Below are positions 56,476-64,000 of a stretch of DNA of 64,000 nt, in pieces. This DNA comes from Gammaproteobacteria bacterium (lineage in GTDB: Bacteria; Pseudomonadota; Gammaproteobacteria; Pseudomonadales; Halieaceae). The notes under the pieces were generated by a model. That model saw nothing but the letters and a program-made list of their open reading frames with translations. It ran no database searches and was not told the DNA's origin. The first letter of the stretch is position 1; every line of letters begins with the position of its first letter. The stretch lies in the NCBI GenBank assembly GCA_030433415.1, contig JAUIMF010000003.1:1-64000 (forward strand), in the 5' to 3' direction. Both the position numbers and the translations under genes were made by a program.

Positions 56476-59400
56476 ATGGCGTGGGAAGCGACAAGAGACG
56501 CACTGCTGGAGGAAACCGCGGCGCTGGTTGATGCGCGTGCTGACACCGAATACCGCGAAATCCTGCACCGGTTGTCGGATGCGTTCTACGGGCGGTTCTC
56601 CCCCGAGGACATGCGCAACCGCTCCGCCGAGAATCTCTACGGCTTATTGTATTCCCTGCAGGACCTACTCGAGGACTGGAACGGTGAGGGCGTAAAGCTC
56701 GAACTCTTCAATCCCACCATCGGCAGTAACGGCTGGGAGAGCCGGTCGACGGTGCTGGTGATTCTCTGTCGGGATATGCCCTTTACCACGGCGTCGGTAC
56801 GCGGCGAGATCAACCAGCGCAATATCGGCATCCATTGCCTGGCCAGTTGCAACCTGCGGGTTCGTCGTGATGAATCCGGGGCGCTGCAGGAGCTGCTCGA
56901 TAGCGATGACGAAAGCGGCGTCGGTGAGAGCATTCTCTACTTCGAAATCACCCGGCACAGCGATCTTACGTGTCTGGACGAACTCGGCTTCGCCCTGGAG
57001 TCGGTCATTGCGGAGGTCGATGGCGTTGTCAGTGATTTTCCCGCCATGCGGGAGCGCCTGGACGAAGTGCGCGAGCTGATCGAACACAACAGCCCCTGTG
57101 TCGACGAAGACTATCGACGCGAAGCGATGACCTTCATCGACTGGCTGCGTAAGAACCATATGACCTTTCTGGGCTATGAGTATCTGGGCGTTGACGGTGA
57201 CGAAGTGTCGGTGGATACGCAGCGTAGTCTCGGTGCATTGCGGGTGCGCGAAACGCGTGGACAACGCGATCTCGAATACGACCTCAACAATCTGGGGCGG
57301 GACGAACTGCTGCGCAAGCAGTTGAGTTTCAGTAAATCCCGCCAGCGCTCCCGGGTACACCGCCAGGCCTACCCGGACTACGTCGAGGTAAAGGTTTTTG
57401 ACGAGAAAGGGAACGTGCTCGGTCAGCATCGATTCCTCGGGTTGTTTACGGCAGACGTGTATTCACTGGACCCCATGCGCATTCCGATCCTGCGACGAAA
57501 GGTAGCGCTCGTGCTCGAGCAATCAGGTCTGTCGGATGCGGAACACGATGGGCGCGAGCTGAAACGGGTGCTGGAACTCATGCCTCGCGACGAACTCTTT
57601 CAGTCATCCAGCACGGACCTTTACAACACCGCAGTAGCGGTCAATCGCATACAGGAGCGGCGTCATACACGCCTGTTTGTGCGCAGGGACGTGCACGGCA
57701 AGTTCGTCAGCTGTCTTGTGTATATGCCCCGGGATCGCTACACGACGCAACGGCGTCAGCGCATTCAGGGCATCCTCAGCCGGGCGTTCAAGGCTGAGGA
57801 GTCCGACTTCAACACGCAATTCACCGAGTCGATTCTGGTGCGCGTGTATTTTGTGCTACGCGTGGATCCGACCCACGACCATGCCTACGACATTAATGAG
57901 ATCGAGGAGCAGATAGTGCAGGCAACGCTTGACTGGAAGGACCGGCTGCGGCTGCGCCTGCTGGAGGAATTCGGCGAGGAGCGGGGCGAGCAGCTGATGC
58001 GCAGCCTGGGTCAGGGCTTCGCTCCCGGGTATCGCGATGATTTTGATCCTCGCGTTGCGGTGCAGGACATTCAGTACATTCTGAAGCTGGGCAACAGCGA
58101 ACAGCTGGGTATGAACCTCTATCGTCTGCTCGAAGAGGCCGACAATCACCTGAAGCTCAGGCTCTACCGTCGAGACGTCGCGCTCCCGTTGTCGGATGTA
58201 TTGCCGATTCTCGAAAATCTCGGGTTGCGCGTGGTGGCGGAGCGGGCGTATCCCGTGCGGGCAGAGGATGGTGTGCGTTTCTGGATCCAGGAATTCTCGC
58301 TCATCTACTCTCTCGCGGCAGCTATCGATCTCGACGAAGTAAAAGATGAGTTCGAAGATGCCTTTGGCCGTATCTGGTTCGGCGAGGCTGAGAGCGACTC
58401 CTTCAACAGGCTGCTGCTCGGCAGTCGCATGAGTTGGCGAGAGATCGCGCTGCTTCGAGCTTATGCCTGCTATCTGGGCCAGATTAATTTTCCCTATTCC
58501 CGCGCGTACATTGCCGAGACGATGGCCGACCACCTGCCGATCTCGGCGTCGATCGTCGAGTTGTTTCTCACGCGGTTTTCGCCCGCGTTCGACGGAGATG
58601 ATGAGTGGCGCTCGCAGCGCGAAGAAGCCATTGAAACGCGCATCACCCACGCCCTGGACGAAGTAGAGAACCTGGGGCAGGACCGGATTATTCGCCAGTA
58701 CGTGGATCTTATTCGTGCGACGTTGCGCACGAACTTTTTCCAACACGATGACCGTGGTGCAGGCAAGGGCTACTTCTCGTTCAAGCTGCGTCCCGCAGAC
58801 ATCCCCGATATTCCGCGCCCTGTGCCGTTGTACGAGATTTTTGTTTATTCGCCCCGGGTTGAAGGCGTGCATCTGCGAGGCGGAAAAGTCGCGCGGGGAG
58901 GACTGCGCTGGTCTGACCGGCACGAAGATTTTCGTACCGAGGTGCTTGGATTGGTCAAGGCACAGCAAGTCAAGAATGCGGTGATTGTGCCCGTTGGGGC
59001 CAAGGGTGGATTTGTCGCCAAGCGGCTGCGTCCGGACATGACGCGCGAGCAGGTGCAGGAAGAGGGTATCGCGTGCTACCAGACGTTTATCTGCGGCCTG
59101 CTCGATATCACCGATAACCGCGAGGAGGACCGCGTTGTTCGCCCTGAACTGACGGTGTGCAAAGACGATGAAGATCCCTACCTCGTTGTCGCCGCCGACA
59201 AAGGTACGGCGACATTCTCTGATATCGCCAATGCCCTGTCGGCGGAGTATGGCTTCTGGTTGGGCGACGCCTTCGCCTCGGGCGGTAGCGTTGGCTATGA
59301 CCACAAGAAAATGGGTATCACAGCCCGTGGCGCCTGGGTCTCGGTGGAACGTCATTTTCGTGAGATGGGCCTGAATACATCGACCACGGATTTTTCGGTT

Positions 59401-61311
59401 GTCGGCGTCGGCGATATGTCCGGTGACGTGTTTGGCAACGGTATGCTGCTGTCAGAGCACATTCGCCTGGTGGCGGCCTTCAACCATCTGCATATTTTTG
59501 TGGATCCGGAACCCGACGCGCAGAAGGGCTTTGCCGAGCGCAAACGTCTGTTCCAGCTGGATCGATCCTCCTGGTCAGATTACGACAGCGCGCTGATCAG
59601 CGAGGGCGGCGGAGTGTTCAGCCGTTCTGCAAAATCCGTTGCGATCAGTCCGCAGATGCAGGAGCGATTCGGGATCAGTGAGTCGCAGCTCACGCCGACG
59701 GCGCTTATTCAGGCATTGCTGCGGTCCGAGGTGGATCTGCTCTGGATGGGAGGCATCGGCACCTATGTGAAATCCAGTGCAGAGACGCATATGGATGTGG
59801 GCGACAAGGCCAATGACGCCCTGCGTGTGGATGCTCGGGATCTACACTGCAAGGTCGTGGGCGAAGGTGGCAACCTCGGCATGACCCAGCTGGCGCGTAC
59901 GGAATTCGCACTGCAGGGCGGTCGTTCAAACACGGATTTCATCGACAACGCCGGCGGCGTGGATTGCTCTGACCACGAGGTCAATATCAAGATCCTGCTC
60001 GATACGATTGTGGCGCGAGGTGACCTCACTGAAAAGCACCGCAACGTGCTGCTCGAAGACATGACGGAAGCCGTGGCGGAGCTGGTGCTGGCCAACAACT
60101 ATCGCCAGACTCAGGCCATCAGCATTACCGAGCGCGAAGCGTACGCGCGAAGCGGAGAATACCAGCGTTTGATCGTCAGTCTTGTGGACCGGGGACGCCT
60201 GGACCGGGAGCTGGAATTTCTGCCCGGTGATGAGGCACTCGCCGAGCGTCGTATGCAGGGTAAGGGTCTGACGCGTCCCGAGCTGTCTGTGCTGATTTCC
60301 TACAGCAAGGCGATCCTCAAAGAGGAACTGATTGCGTCGGATCTGGGTACCGATCCTCATTTGTCCGGTGCCGTAAAGACCGCGTTCCCTTCAAGCCTGG
60401 TGGAGCGTTACGCCGAAGAGATCAGCGAACACCGTCTGCAACGCGAGATCATGTGCACCCAGGTGGCGAATGACATCGTCAATCGCATGGGGCTGAACTT
60501 TATGCTGCGCCAACGCAAAGCAACGGGGGCTCCGATTGCCGACGTGGCGCGCGCCTACACCGCGGTGATGGAGATTTTTGAACTGCGCGCGCTTTGGCGG
60601 GACATAGAACTGTTGGACTACCAGGTAGATGCCGATATCCAGCTCGAGATGATGCTTGACGTGATCCGGCTCGTGAAGCGCGCGACACGCTGGCTGCTGC
60701 GAAACCGGCGACACAATATTGCACCCACGCTGACGATAGAGGAGTTCAGCGAGGGGGCTCGCCAGCTGATGACCAGGTTGCCCGAGATGTTGCGGGGGGA
60801 CGCCGCGGAACGTCATGTAGAGCGCAGTCGCCACTATCGCGATGCCGGCGTGGACGAATCCATCGCGGAGCGCGTTGCGGCGTGTCTGCATTCATTTACT
60901 GCCCTGGCTATTGTCGATGTTGCGGTACACGCGGACTGCGATCTCGACGAGGTGGCAACGCTCTACTATCACCTTGGTGAACGCCTGGAGCTGGACTGGT
61001 TCGGTGCGCAGATTCTTGCCAGCAACGTCGACAACGAGTGGCAGGCAATGGCGAGAGAGGCGTACATGGAAGACCTGCAGTGGCAGCAATGTACGCTGAC
61101 ACAGGGGGTGCTAGCGCAGCGCTGCGGCGACGCGGTCGACATGGTGAGTTGTCTGGAGCGCTGGGAGGCGCAGGAGCAACCGCTACTGCAGCGTTGGCGC
61201 GATATGCTCAGCGAACTTCACAGCACCACTTCACCGGACTTCGCCATGTTTGCGGTGGCTAACCGGGAACTGCTTGATCTCGCCCAGAGTAGTCGGCGAA
61301 ACGGACCGTGA
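56476..61311 (+). CDS. NAD-specific glutamate dehydrogenase, large (180-kDa) class
   Basis: 1611 residues, the size of the L-GDH/GdhB class found in Pseudomonas and relatives. The long N-terminal half holds ACT-like regulatory regions; the catalytic part includes LRGGKVARGGLRWSDRHEDFRTEVLGLVKAQQVKNA and PVGAKGGFVAKRL with the catalytic lysine, then the NAD-binding VVGVGDMSGDVFGNGML. It deaminates glutamate to 2-oxoglutarate and ammonia, mostly in catabolism of amino acids. ATG at 56476 has AAGGGG nine bases upstream; a GTG one codon earlier is equally possible. It ends 17 bases from the convergent rmf gene. Confidence 0.96.
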   Translation: MAWEATRDALLEETAALVDARADTEYREILHRLSDAFYGRFSPEDMRNRSAENLYGLLYSLQDLLEDWNGEGVKLELFNPTIGSNGWESRSTVLVILCRDMPFTTASVRGEINQRNIGIHCLASCNLRVRRDESGALQELLDSDDESGVGESILYFEITRHSDLTCLDELGFALESVIAEVDGVVSDFPAMRERLDEVRELIEHNSPCVDEDYRREAMTFIDWLRKNHMTFLGYEYLGVDGDEVSVDTQRSLGALRVRETRGQRDLEYDLNNLGRDELLRKQLSFSKSRQRSRVHRQAYPDYVEVKVFDEKGNVLGQHRFLGLFTADVYSLDPMRIPILRRKVALVLEQSGLSDAEHDGRELKRVLELMPRDELFQSSSTDLYNTAVAVNRIQERRHTRLFVRRDVHGKFVSCLVYMPRDRYTTQRRQRIQGILSRAFKAEESDFNTQFTESILVRVYFVLRVDPTHDHAYDINEIEEQIVQATLDWKDRLRLRLLEEFGEERGEQLMRSLGQGFAPGYRDDFDPRVAVQDIQYILKLGNSEQLGMNLYRLLEEADNHLKLRLYRRDVALPLSDVLPILENLGLRVVAERAYPVRAEDGVRFWIQEFSLIYSLAAAIDLDEVKDEFEDAFGRIWFGEAESDSFNRLLLGSRMSWREIALLRAYACYLGQINFPYSRAYIAETMADHLPISASIVELFLTRFSPAFDGDDEWRSQREEAIETRITHALDEVENLGQDRIIRQYVDLIRATLRTNFFQHDDRGAGKGYFSFKLRPADIPDIPRPVPLYEIFVYSPRVEGVHLRGGKVARGGLRWSDRHEDFRTEVLGLVKAQQVKNAVIVPVGAKGGFVAKRLRPDMTREQVQEEGIACYQTFICGLLDITDNREEDRVVRPELTVCKDDEDPYLVVAADKGTATFSDIANALSAEYGFWLGDAFASGGSVGYDHKKMGITARGAWVSVERHFREMGLNTSTTDFSVVGVGDMSGDVFGNGMLLSEHIRLVAAFNHLHIFVDPEPDAQKGFAERKRLFQLDRSSWSDYDSALISEGGGVFSRSAKSVAISPQMQERFGISESQLTPTALIQALLRSEVDLLWMGGIGTYVKSSAETHMDVGDKANDALRVDARDLHCKVVGEGGNLGMTQLARTEFALQGGRSNTDFIDNAGGVDCSDHEVNIKILLDTIVARGDLTEKHRNVLLEDMTEAVAELVLANNYRQTQAISITEREAYARSGEYQRLIVSLVDRGRLDRELEFLPGDEALAERRMQGKGLTRPELSVLISYSKAILKEELIASDLGTDPHLSGAVKTAFPSSLVERYAEEISEHRLQREIMCTQVANDIVNRMGLNFMLRQRKATGAPIADVARAYTAVMEIFELRALWRDIELLDYQVDADIQLEMMLDVIRLVKRATRWLLRNRRHNIAPTLTIEEFSEGARQLMTRLPEMLRGDAAERHVERSRHYRDAGVDESIAERVAACLHSFTALAIVDVAVHADCDLDEVATLYYHLGERLELDWFGAQILASNVDNEWQAMAREAYMEDLQWQQCTLTQGVLAQRCGDAVDMVSCLERWEAQEQPLLQRWRDMLSELHSTTSPDFAMFAVANRELLDLAQSSRRNGP

Positions 61312-61328
61312 TCTGGGCGAGGGCTGCG

Positions 61329-61532
61329 CTATTGCATGCGCAGTCGGTGGACGCCGGAAATACCAATGAGGCCATCCTGTTGGTCTTCGCGGCCTTCGCG
61401 CCAGCCAGTGATCCAGTTCACACGTTGCTGCTCACTGGCATGGGGACAGGATTCGCTGCTTCGCCCTGAAACTCCGGCCTGATAGCCACGCTCAAAGGCT
61501 CTCGTGTTCATGTCCCGCTTCTGTCGGCGCAT
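61329..61532 (-). CDS. rmf: Ribosome modulation factor
   Basis: 67 residues. It begins MRRQKRDMNTRAFERGYQAG, then GRSSESCPH and NWITGWREGRED, which line up with E. coli RMF. RMF joins 70S ribosomes into inactive 100S dimers in stationary phase or stress. This copy is about 12 residues longer than the 55-residue E. coli protein, with an extra C-terminal DGLIGISGVHRLRMQ tail. GAGGA lies seven bases before ATG. An AT-rich leader lies upstream. Confidence 0.92.
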   Translation of the reverse strand: MRRQKRDMNTRAFERGYQAGVSGRSSESCPHASEQQRVNWITGWREGREDQQDGLIGISGVHRLRMQ

Positions 61533-61589
61533 CGCTGTTCCTCTCGATTGCTGGTGGTCACGAAGCCCTATCTAAGCAAAGAGGGGACA

Positions 61590-61690
61590 TCGCGGCTACT
61601 ACCTTTTTGTTACTAGTACAATCACATCTATGTCGGAATAATCTAGAAAAATACCAGAACTGAGCTATGAACCTTTTTTTGGTGCGTTTT
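61590..61690. promoter_or_regulatory. AT-rich intergenic region upstream of rmf
   Basis: About 100 bases with long A and T runs (TTTTT at 61605, TTTTTTT near 61677, TTTTTT near 61690) in an otherwise GC-rich window. It sits upstream of rmf on the minus strand and downstream of glcF. No clear -35/-10 pair was found; the composition suits a growth-phase promoter or nucleoid-protein binding site. Confidence 0.4.
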
Positions 61691-61693
61691 TTG

Positions 61694-62947
61694 CTATGTC
61701 GTCGCTATGGCGTCGTGGGCTAGCTCAAGCCAATGCACCACGGGCGGCGCTGCATCATCCTGCAGGTGCAACTGGCAGCCGATGTTGGCCGTGGCGATCA
61801 CATCTGCCTGTTCGACAGTGAGGTCCTTGAGCTTCTGGCTCCGCAGACGCTGGCTACGCTCTTTCTCGAGTATGGAGTAGGTGCCGGCGGAACCACAGCA
61901 CAGATGGTTATTGCGTACGGGTACCAGAGTGTAGCCAAGGGCGTCGAGAATCGGTCCGGCTCCGCCAGTGTGGCCAAGACCGTGCACCTGGGTACAGGGG
62001 GTATGCAATGCGACGCGCTTACCGCCGGCGCCAGTTGGTACCAGTTCCGCCAGATGATGCAGGATTTCGTCACGGCCCAGAAAGGCAGCGACGTCCGCCG
62101 TCAACGCTGCGATGGCCCTGGCCTTGGCTGCGTAGTCTTCATCTTCGGCCAGTAGCTGCGCGTATTCGTGAAGCTGCACACCACAGCCGGTTGCGCTCGA
62201 CAGTATGGCGTCCACGCCGCTTTGTACCTGCGGCCACCACGCGTCGATGTTGCGGCGCGCCATTTGCTGCGCTTCGCCCCGGTGACCGAGATGTGCGGGC
62301 AGGGCGCCGCAGCAGCCCTGGCGCGGTGTTTCGACTACCTCGATCAGCAGCCGCGCCAGCACATTACGTAATGCACGACTGGTATTGGGGGTGGTCGCGC
62401 TCTGAACGCAGCCGTCGAGCAGCAGCACCCGTGCGGCCCTGGTTGAGGTGTGTTTGGTCGAGGGAAGCAGGGGTATCAATGCCTGGCGCGGAGGCAAGGC
62501 CTCCCGAAGTCTCTGAGGTAACAGCGTTTGCAAGTTTCTGCCGATACCGAGTCCCAGCTGCAACAGACGGCGCCGCGACAGCAGTTTGCGTAGGCTCCAA
62601 CGTGTCAGGCGGGCGGACAGGGGGCGACGTACCCTCGGCTCGAGCAGGGTCCGGCCGCCGTCCAGAATGTCGCTGTACATCACCCCGCTGGGGCAGGTGG
62701 TCTCGCAGCTTCTGCAGGTCAGGCACCGGTCCAGATGGCGCAGCGTTAGCGCTTCATGCTGGTTGGTCTCCAGAAACTGTTTGACGAGGTATATCCGTCC
62801 CCGGGGGCTGTCACGTTCGTCGCGGCGGTCGAGATAGGTCGGACAGGTGGCCAGGCAGAAGCCGCAGTGCACGCAGGCGGTAATTGCGTTTGCGGTCGCC
62901 TCGGCGCGGGGCTCGTCGCGCAGATCGGTATGCAGATCGACTTTCAC
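61694..62947 (-). CDS. glcF: Glycolate oxidase iron-sulfur subunit GlcF
   Basis: 417 residues. Two [4Fe-4S] motifs CVHCGFCLATCP and CLTCRSCETTCP near the N terminus, followed by two CCG domains (GCCGALPAHLGH and NHLCCGSAGTYS). It passes electrons from the GlcD/GlcE flavoproteins of glycolate oxidase, converting glycolate to glyoxylate. It begins ten bases after the glcE stop. Glyoxylate made here could feed the GhrA-like reductase at the other end of the window. Confidence 0.95.
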   Translation of the reverse strand: MKVDLHTDLRDEPRAEATANAITACVHCGFCLATCPTYLDRRDERDSPRGRIYLVKQFLETNQHEALTLRHLDRCLTCRSCETTCPSGVMYSDILDGGRTLLEPRVRRPLSARLTRWSLRKLLSRRRLLQLGLGIGRNLQTLLPQRLREALPPRQALIPLLPSTKHTSTRAARVLLLDGCVQSATTPNTSRALRNVLARLLIEVVETPRQGCCGALPAHLGHRGEAQQMARRNIDAWWPQVQSGVDAILSSATGCGVQLHEYAQLLAEDEDYAAKARAIAALTADVAAFLGRDEILHHLAELVPTGAGGKRVALHTPCTQVHGLGHTGGAGPILDALGYTLVPVRNNHLCCGSAGTYSILEKERSQRLRSQKLKDLTVEQADVIATANIGCQLHLQDDAAPPVVHWLELAHDAIATT

Positions 62948-62957
62948 GGTTTACGTC

Positions 62958-64000
62958 TCACATCCACGGGTAGAGTCGACCGGGGTTAAGAATGCCGTGA
63001 GGGTCTACGGCGTGTTTCAGACGACGTAGCAGGGCGCGGGTGGCCGCTGCCGGTGCGGGGAGCGCCTCAGCGTCCTCCCGACCCGCTCCATGGCGGACGG
63101 CATAGCCGCCACGGCCAGCGAGTATCTGGGCCCGATCCTGCGACACGGTGCCGGCATACCAGCGCCGCGCGCCTCCCCAGTCCACCAACTCGCAGGGGTT
63201 TTCGGTACTGTCGGCACGAGCGGGTGCCAAGTCCAGCACCCAGGGCATCGATGTCGGCGTCTGCGGCGGCAGCTGCCACTCCCTGAGGTGGTCCCAGAAC
63301 GCTGGCTGTCCCGCGGTCGCGGCGTCCAGTCGGCGCGACACGGTGTCCAAGGCGGCAGGTGATCCTTCAAAACGCAGTTGAAGCTCGCCATCGAACCAGC
63401 TGGCACCGCTGAGCGGTAACGGTGACACACACAGGCGGCGCATACGCGGTATGGCATCGCGCAGGCTACAGGGGCTCGCGAAGTACGCCCGGGCCCGAGG
63501 TGCCGGAAGCAGCCTCAGGCTGACATCCAGCATCAGGCCAAAACACCCGAGGGCACCGGCCTGGAAGCGCGACACATCGTAGCCGGCAACATTTTTAATG
63601 ACTTCGCCACCAAAGCGCAGTATTTCACCCTGTCCGTCGATCAGGCGCATCCCCAGGACCGCGTCGCGAAGACTGCCCTGCCAGGGACGGGCGGGCCCGA
63701 GCAAACCACTGGCCAGGGTTCCCCCGAGCGTTCCCAAACCACCGAACTCCGGTACATCGCCGGGCAGTACCTGCCCCTGCTCAGCCACCACGGATTTGAT
63801 TTCTGAAATCGGGGTGCCGGCCCGCGCTGTGATCACCATTTCATCAGGCCGGTAGCTCACGATGCCCCGGTGCTCACCCACTGGCAGGGGAACGGCCTCG
63901 CAGTTGCGGCCGACCAGTGCCTCCTTGGTGTCGGCACCGACGATACGCACGGGCTGACGGCGTCTCACCGCCTCCCGAATGCGATCGGAGAGGCGTTGGC
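62958..64000 (-). CDS. glcE: Glycolate oxidase FAD-binding subunit GlcE (partial)
   Basis: 347 residues of GlcE; the frame is open to the right edge, so the true start is probably just beyond it. The first visible residues are RLSDRIREAV, the usual lead-in. FAD-binding (PCMH-type) features: VSYRPDEMVITARAGTPISEI, GGTLASGLLGPARPWQGSLRD, and GEVIKNVAGYDVSRF. The C terminus HGILNPGRLYPWM is complete. A GTG at 63968 is not taken as start because homology continues upstream of it. glcD should lie outside the window. Confidence 0.93.
   Translation of the reverse strand, partial: QRLSDRIREAVRRRQPVRIVGADTKEALVGRNCEAVPLPVGEHRGIVSYRPDEMVITARAGTPISEIKSVVAEQGQVLPGDVPEFGGLGTLGGTLASGLLGPARPWQGSLRDAVLGMRLIDGQGEILRFGGEVIKNVAGYDVSRFQAGALGCFGLMLDVSLRLLPAPRARAYFASPCSLRDAIPRMRRLCVSPLPLSGASWFDGELQLRFEGSPAALDTVSRRLDAATAGQPAFWDHLREWQLPPQTPTSMPWVLDLAPARADSTENPCELVDWGGARRWYAGTVSQDRAQILAGRGGYAVRHGAGREDAEALPAPAAATRALLRRLKHAVDPHGILNPGRLYPWM

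Noticed and set aside
57856-59355. 499-residue open frame antisense to glutamate dehydrogenase
   Set aside because: The plus strand encodes the conserved catalytic domain here; the antisense product has no recognisable motif.

Overview
The window is GC-rich bacterial chromosome, densely coding, with many GTG and TTG starts and frequent 4-base gene overlaps. RMF-type ribosome modulation factor, YeaC-type DUF1315, the large 180-kDa-type NAD-glutamate dehydrogenase, PepN and a Bat operon together point to an aerobic, heterotrophic gammaproteobacterium, possibly a marine Cellvibrionales/Pseudomonadales-like lineage. The lineage is an inference from gene content; there is no rRNA or tRNA gene here. 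I saw no insertion sequence, prophage, CRISPR array or toxin-antitoxin pair.

Region 1 (2-23079) is a catabolic island. It opens with the end of a TonB-dependent receptor and an Lrp/AsnC regulator. Then come a GhrA-like 2-hydroxyacid dehydrogenase; a divergent operon of class III aminotransferase, tartrate/D-malate-type dehydrogenase and succinate-semialdehyde-type dehydrogenase; a type II HAD dehalogenase-like protein; a D-amino-acid-oxidase-type (DAO) flavoprotein; a complete Dpp/Opp-like ABC importer with fused ATPases; an aldehyde dehydrogenase; a three-subunit flavin/iron-sulfur dehydrogenase of the HcnABC/opine oxidase type; an M20 amidohydrolase; another DAO flavoprotein; and a D-threonine aldolase/D-serine dehydratase-like PLP enzyme. 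Together they look like a route that imports a peptide-, opine- or polyamine-like compound, oxidises its C-N bonds, oxidises or transaminates the products and feeds central metabolism. The substrate cannot be named from sequence.

Region 2 (23190-35892) is a metal-homeostasis block. The minus strand carries CopC-CopD and a four-gene set (small His-rich secreted protein, HupE/UreJ-like membrane protein, a single-span anchored protein, DUF4198 protein). After a membrane acyltransferase-like protein and a GNAT enzyme, the plus strand carries a CzcI-like small protein and a full CBA-type heavy-metal RND efflux system. Four neighbouring minus-strand proteins are predicted to have histidine as the first residue after signal-peptide removal.

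Region 3 (36167-49415) is mostly core genes: a chemoreceptor, iron-containing alcohol dehydrogenase, HCCA-isomerase-like protein, acyl-CoA dehydrogenase, lipoyl synthase, a DUF3313-type lipoprotein, NAD kinase, rhomboid protease, DUF1315, DUF2797 and PepN.

Region 4 (49420-56261, minus) is a complete MoxR/Bat operon (MoxR, DUF58, DUF4381, BatA, a BatB-BatC fusion, BatD). Region 5 (56476-64000) has the large glutamate dehydrogenase, rmf, and glcF with a partial glcE running off the right edge.
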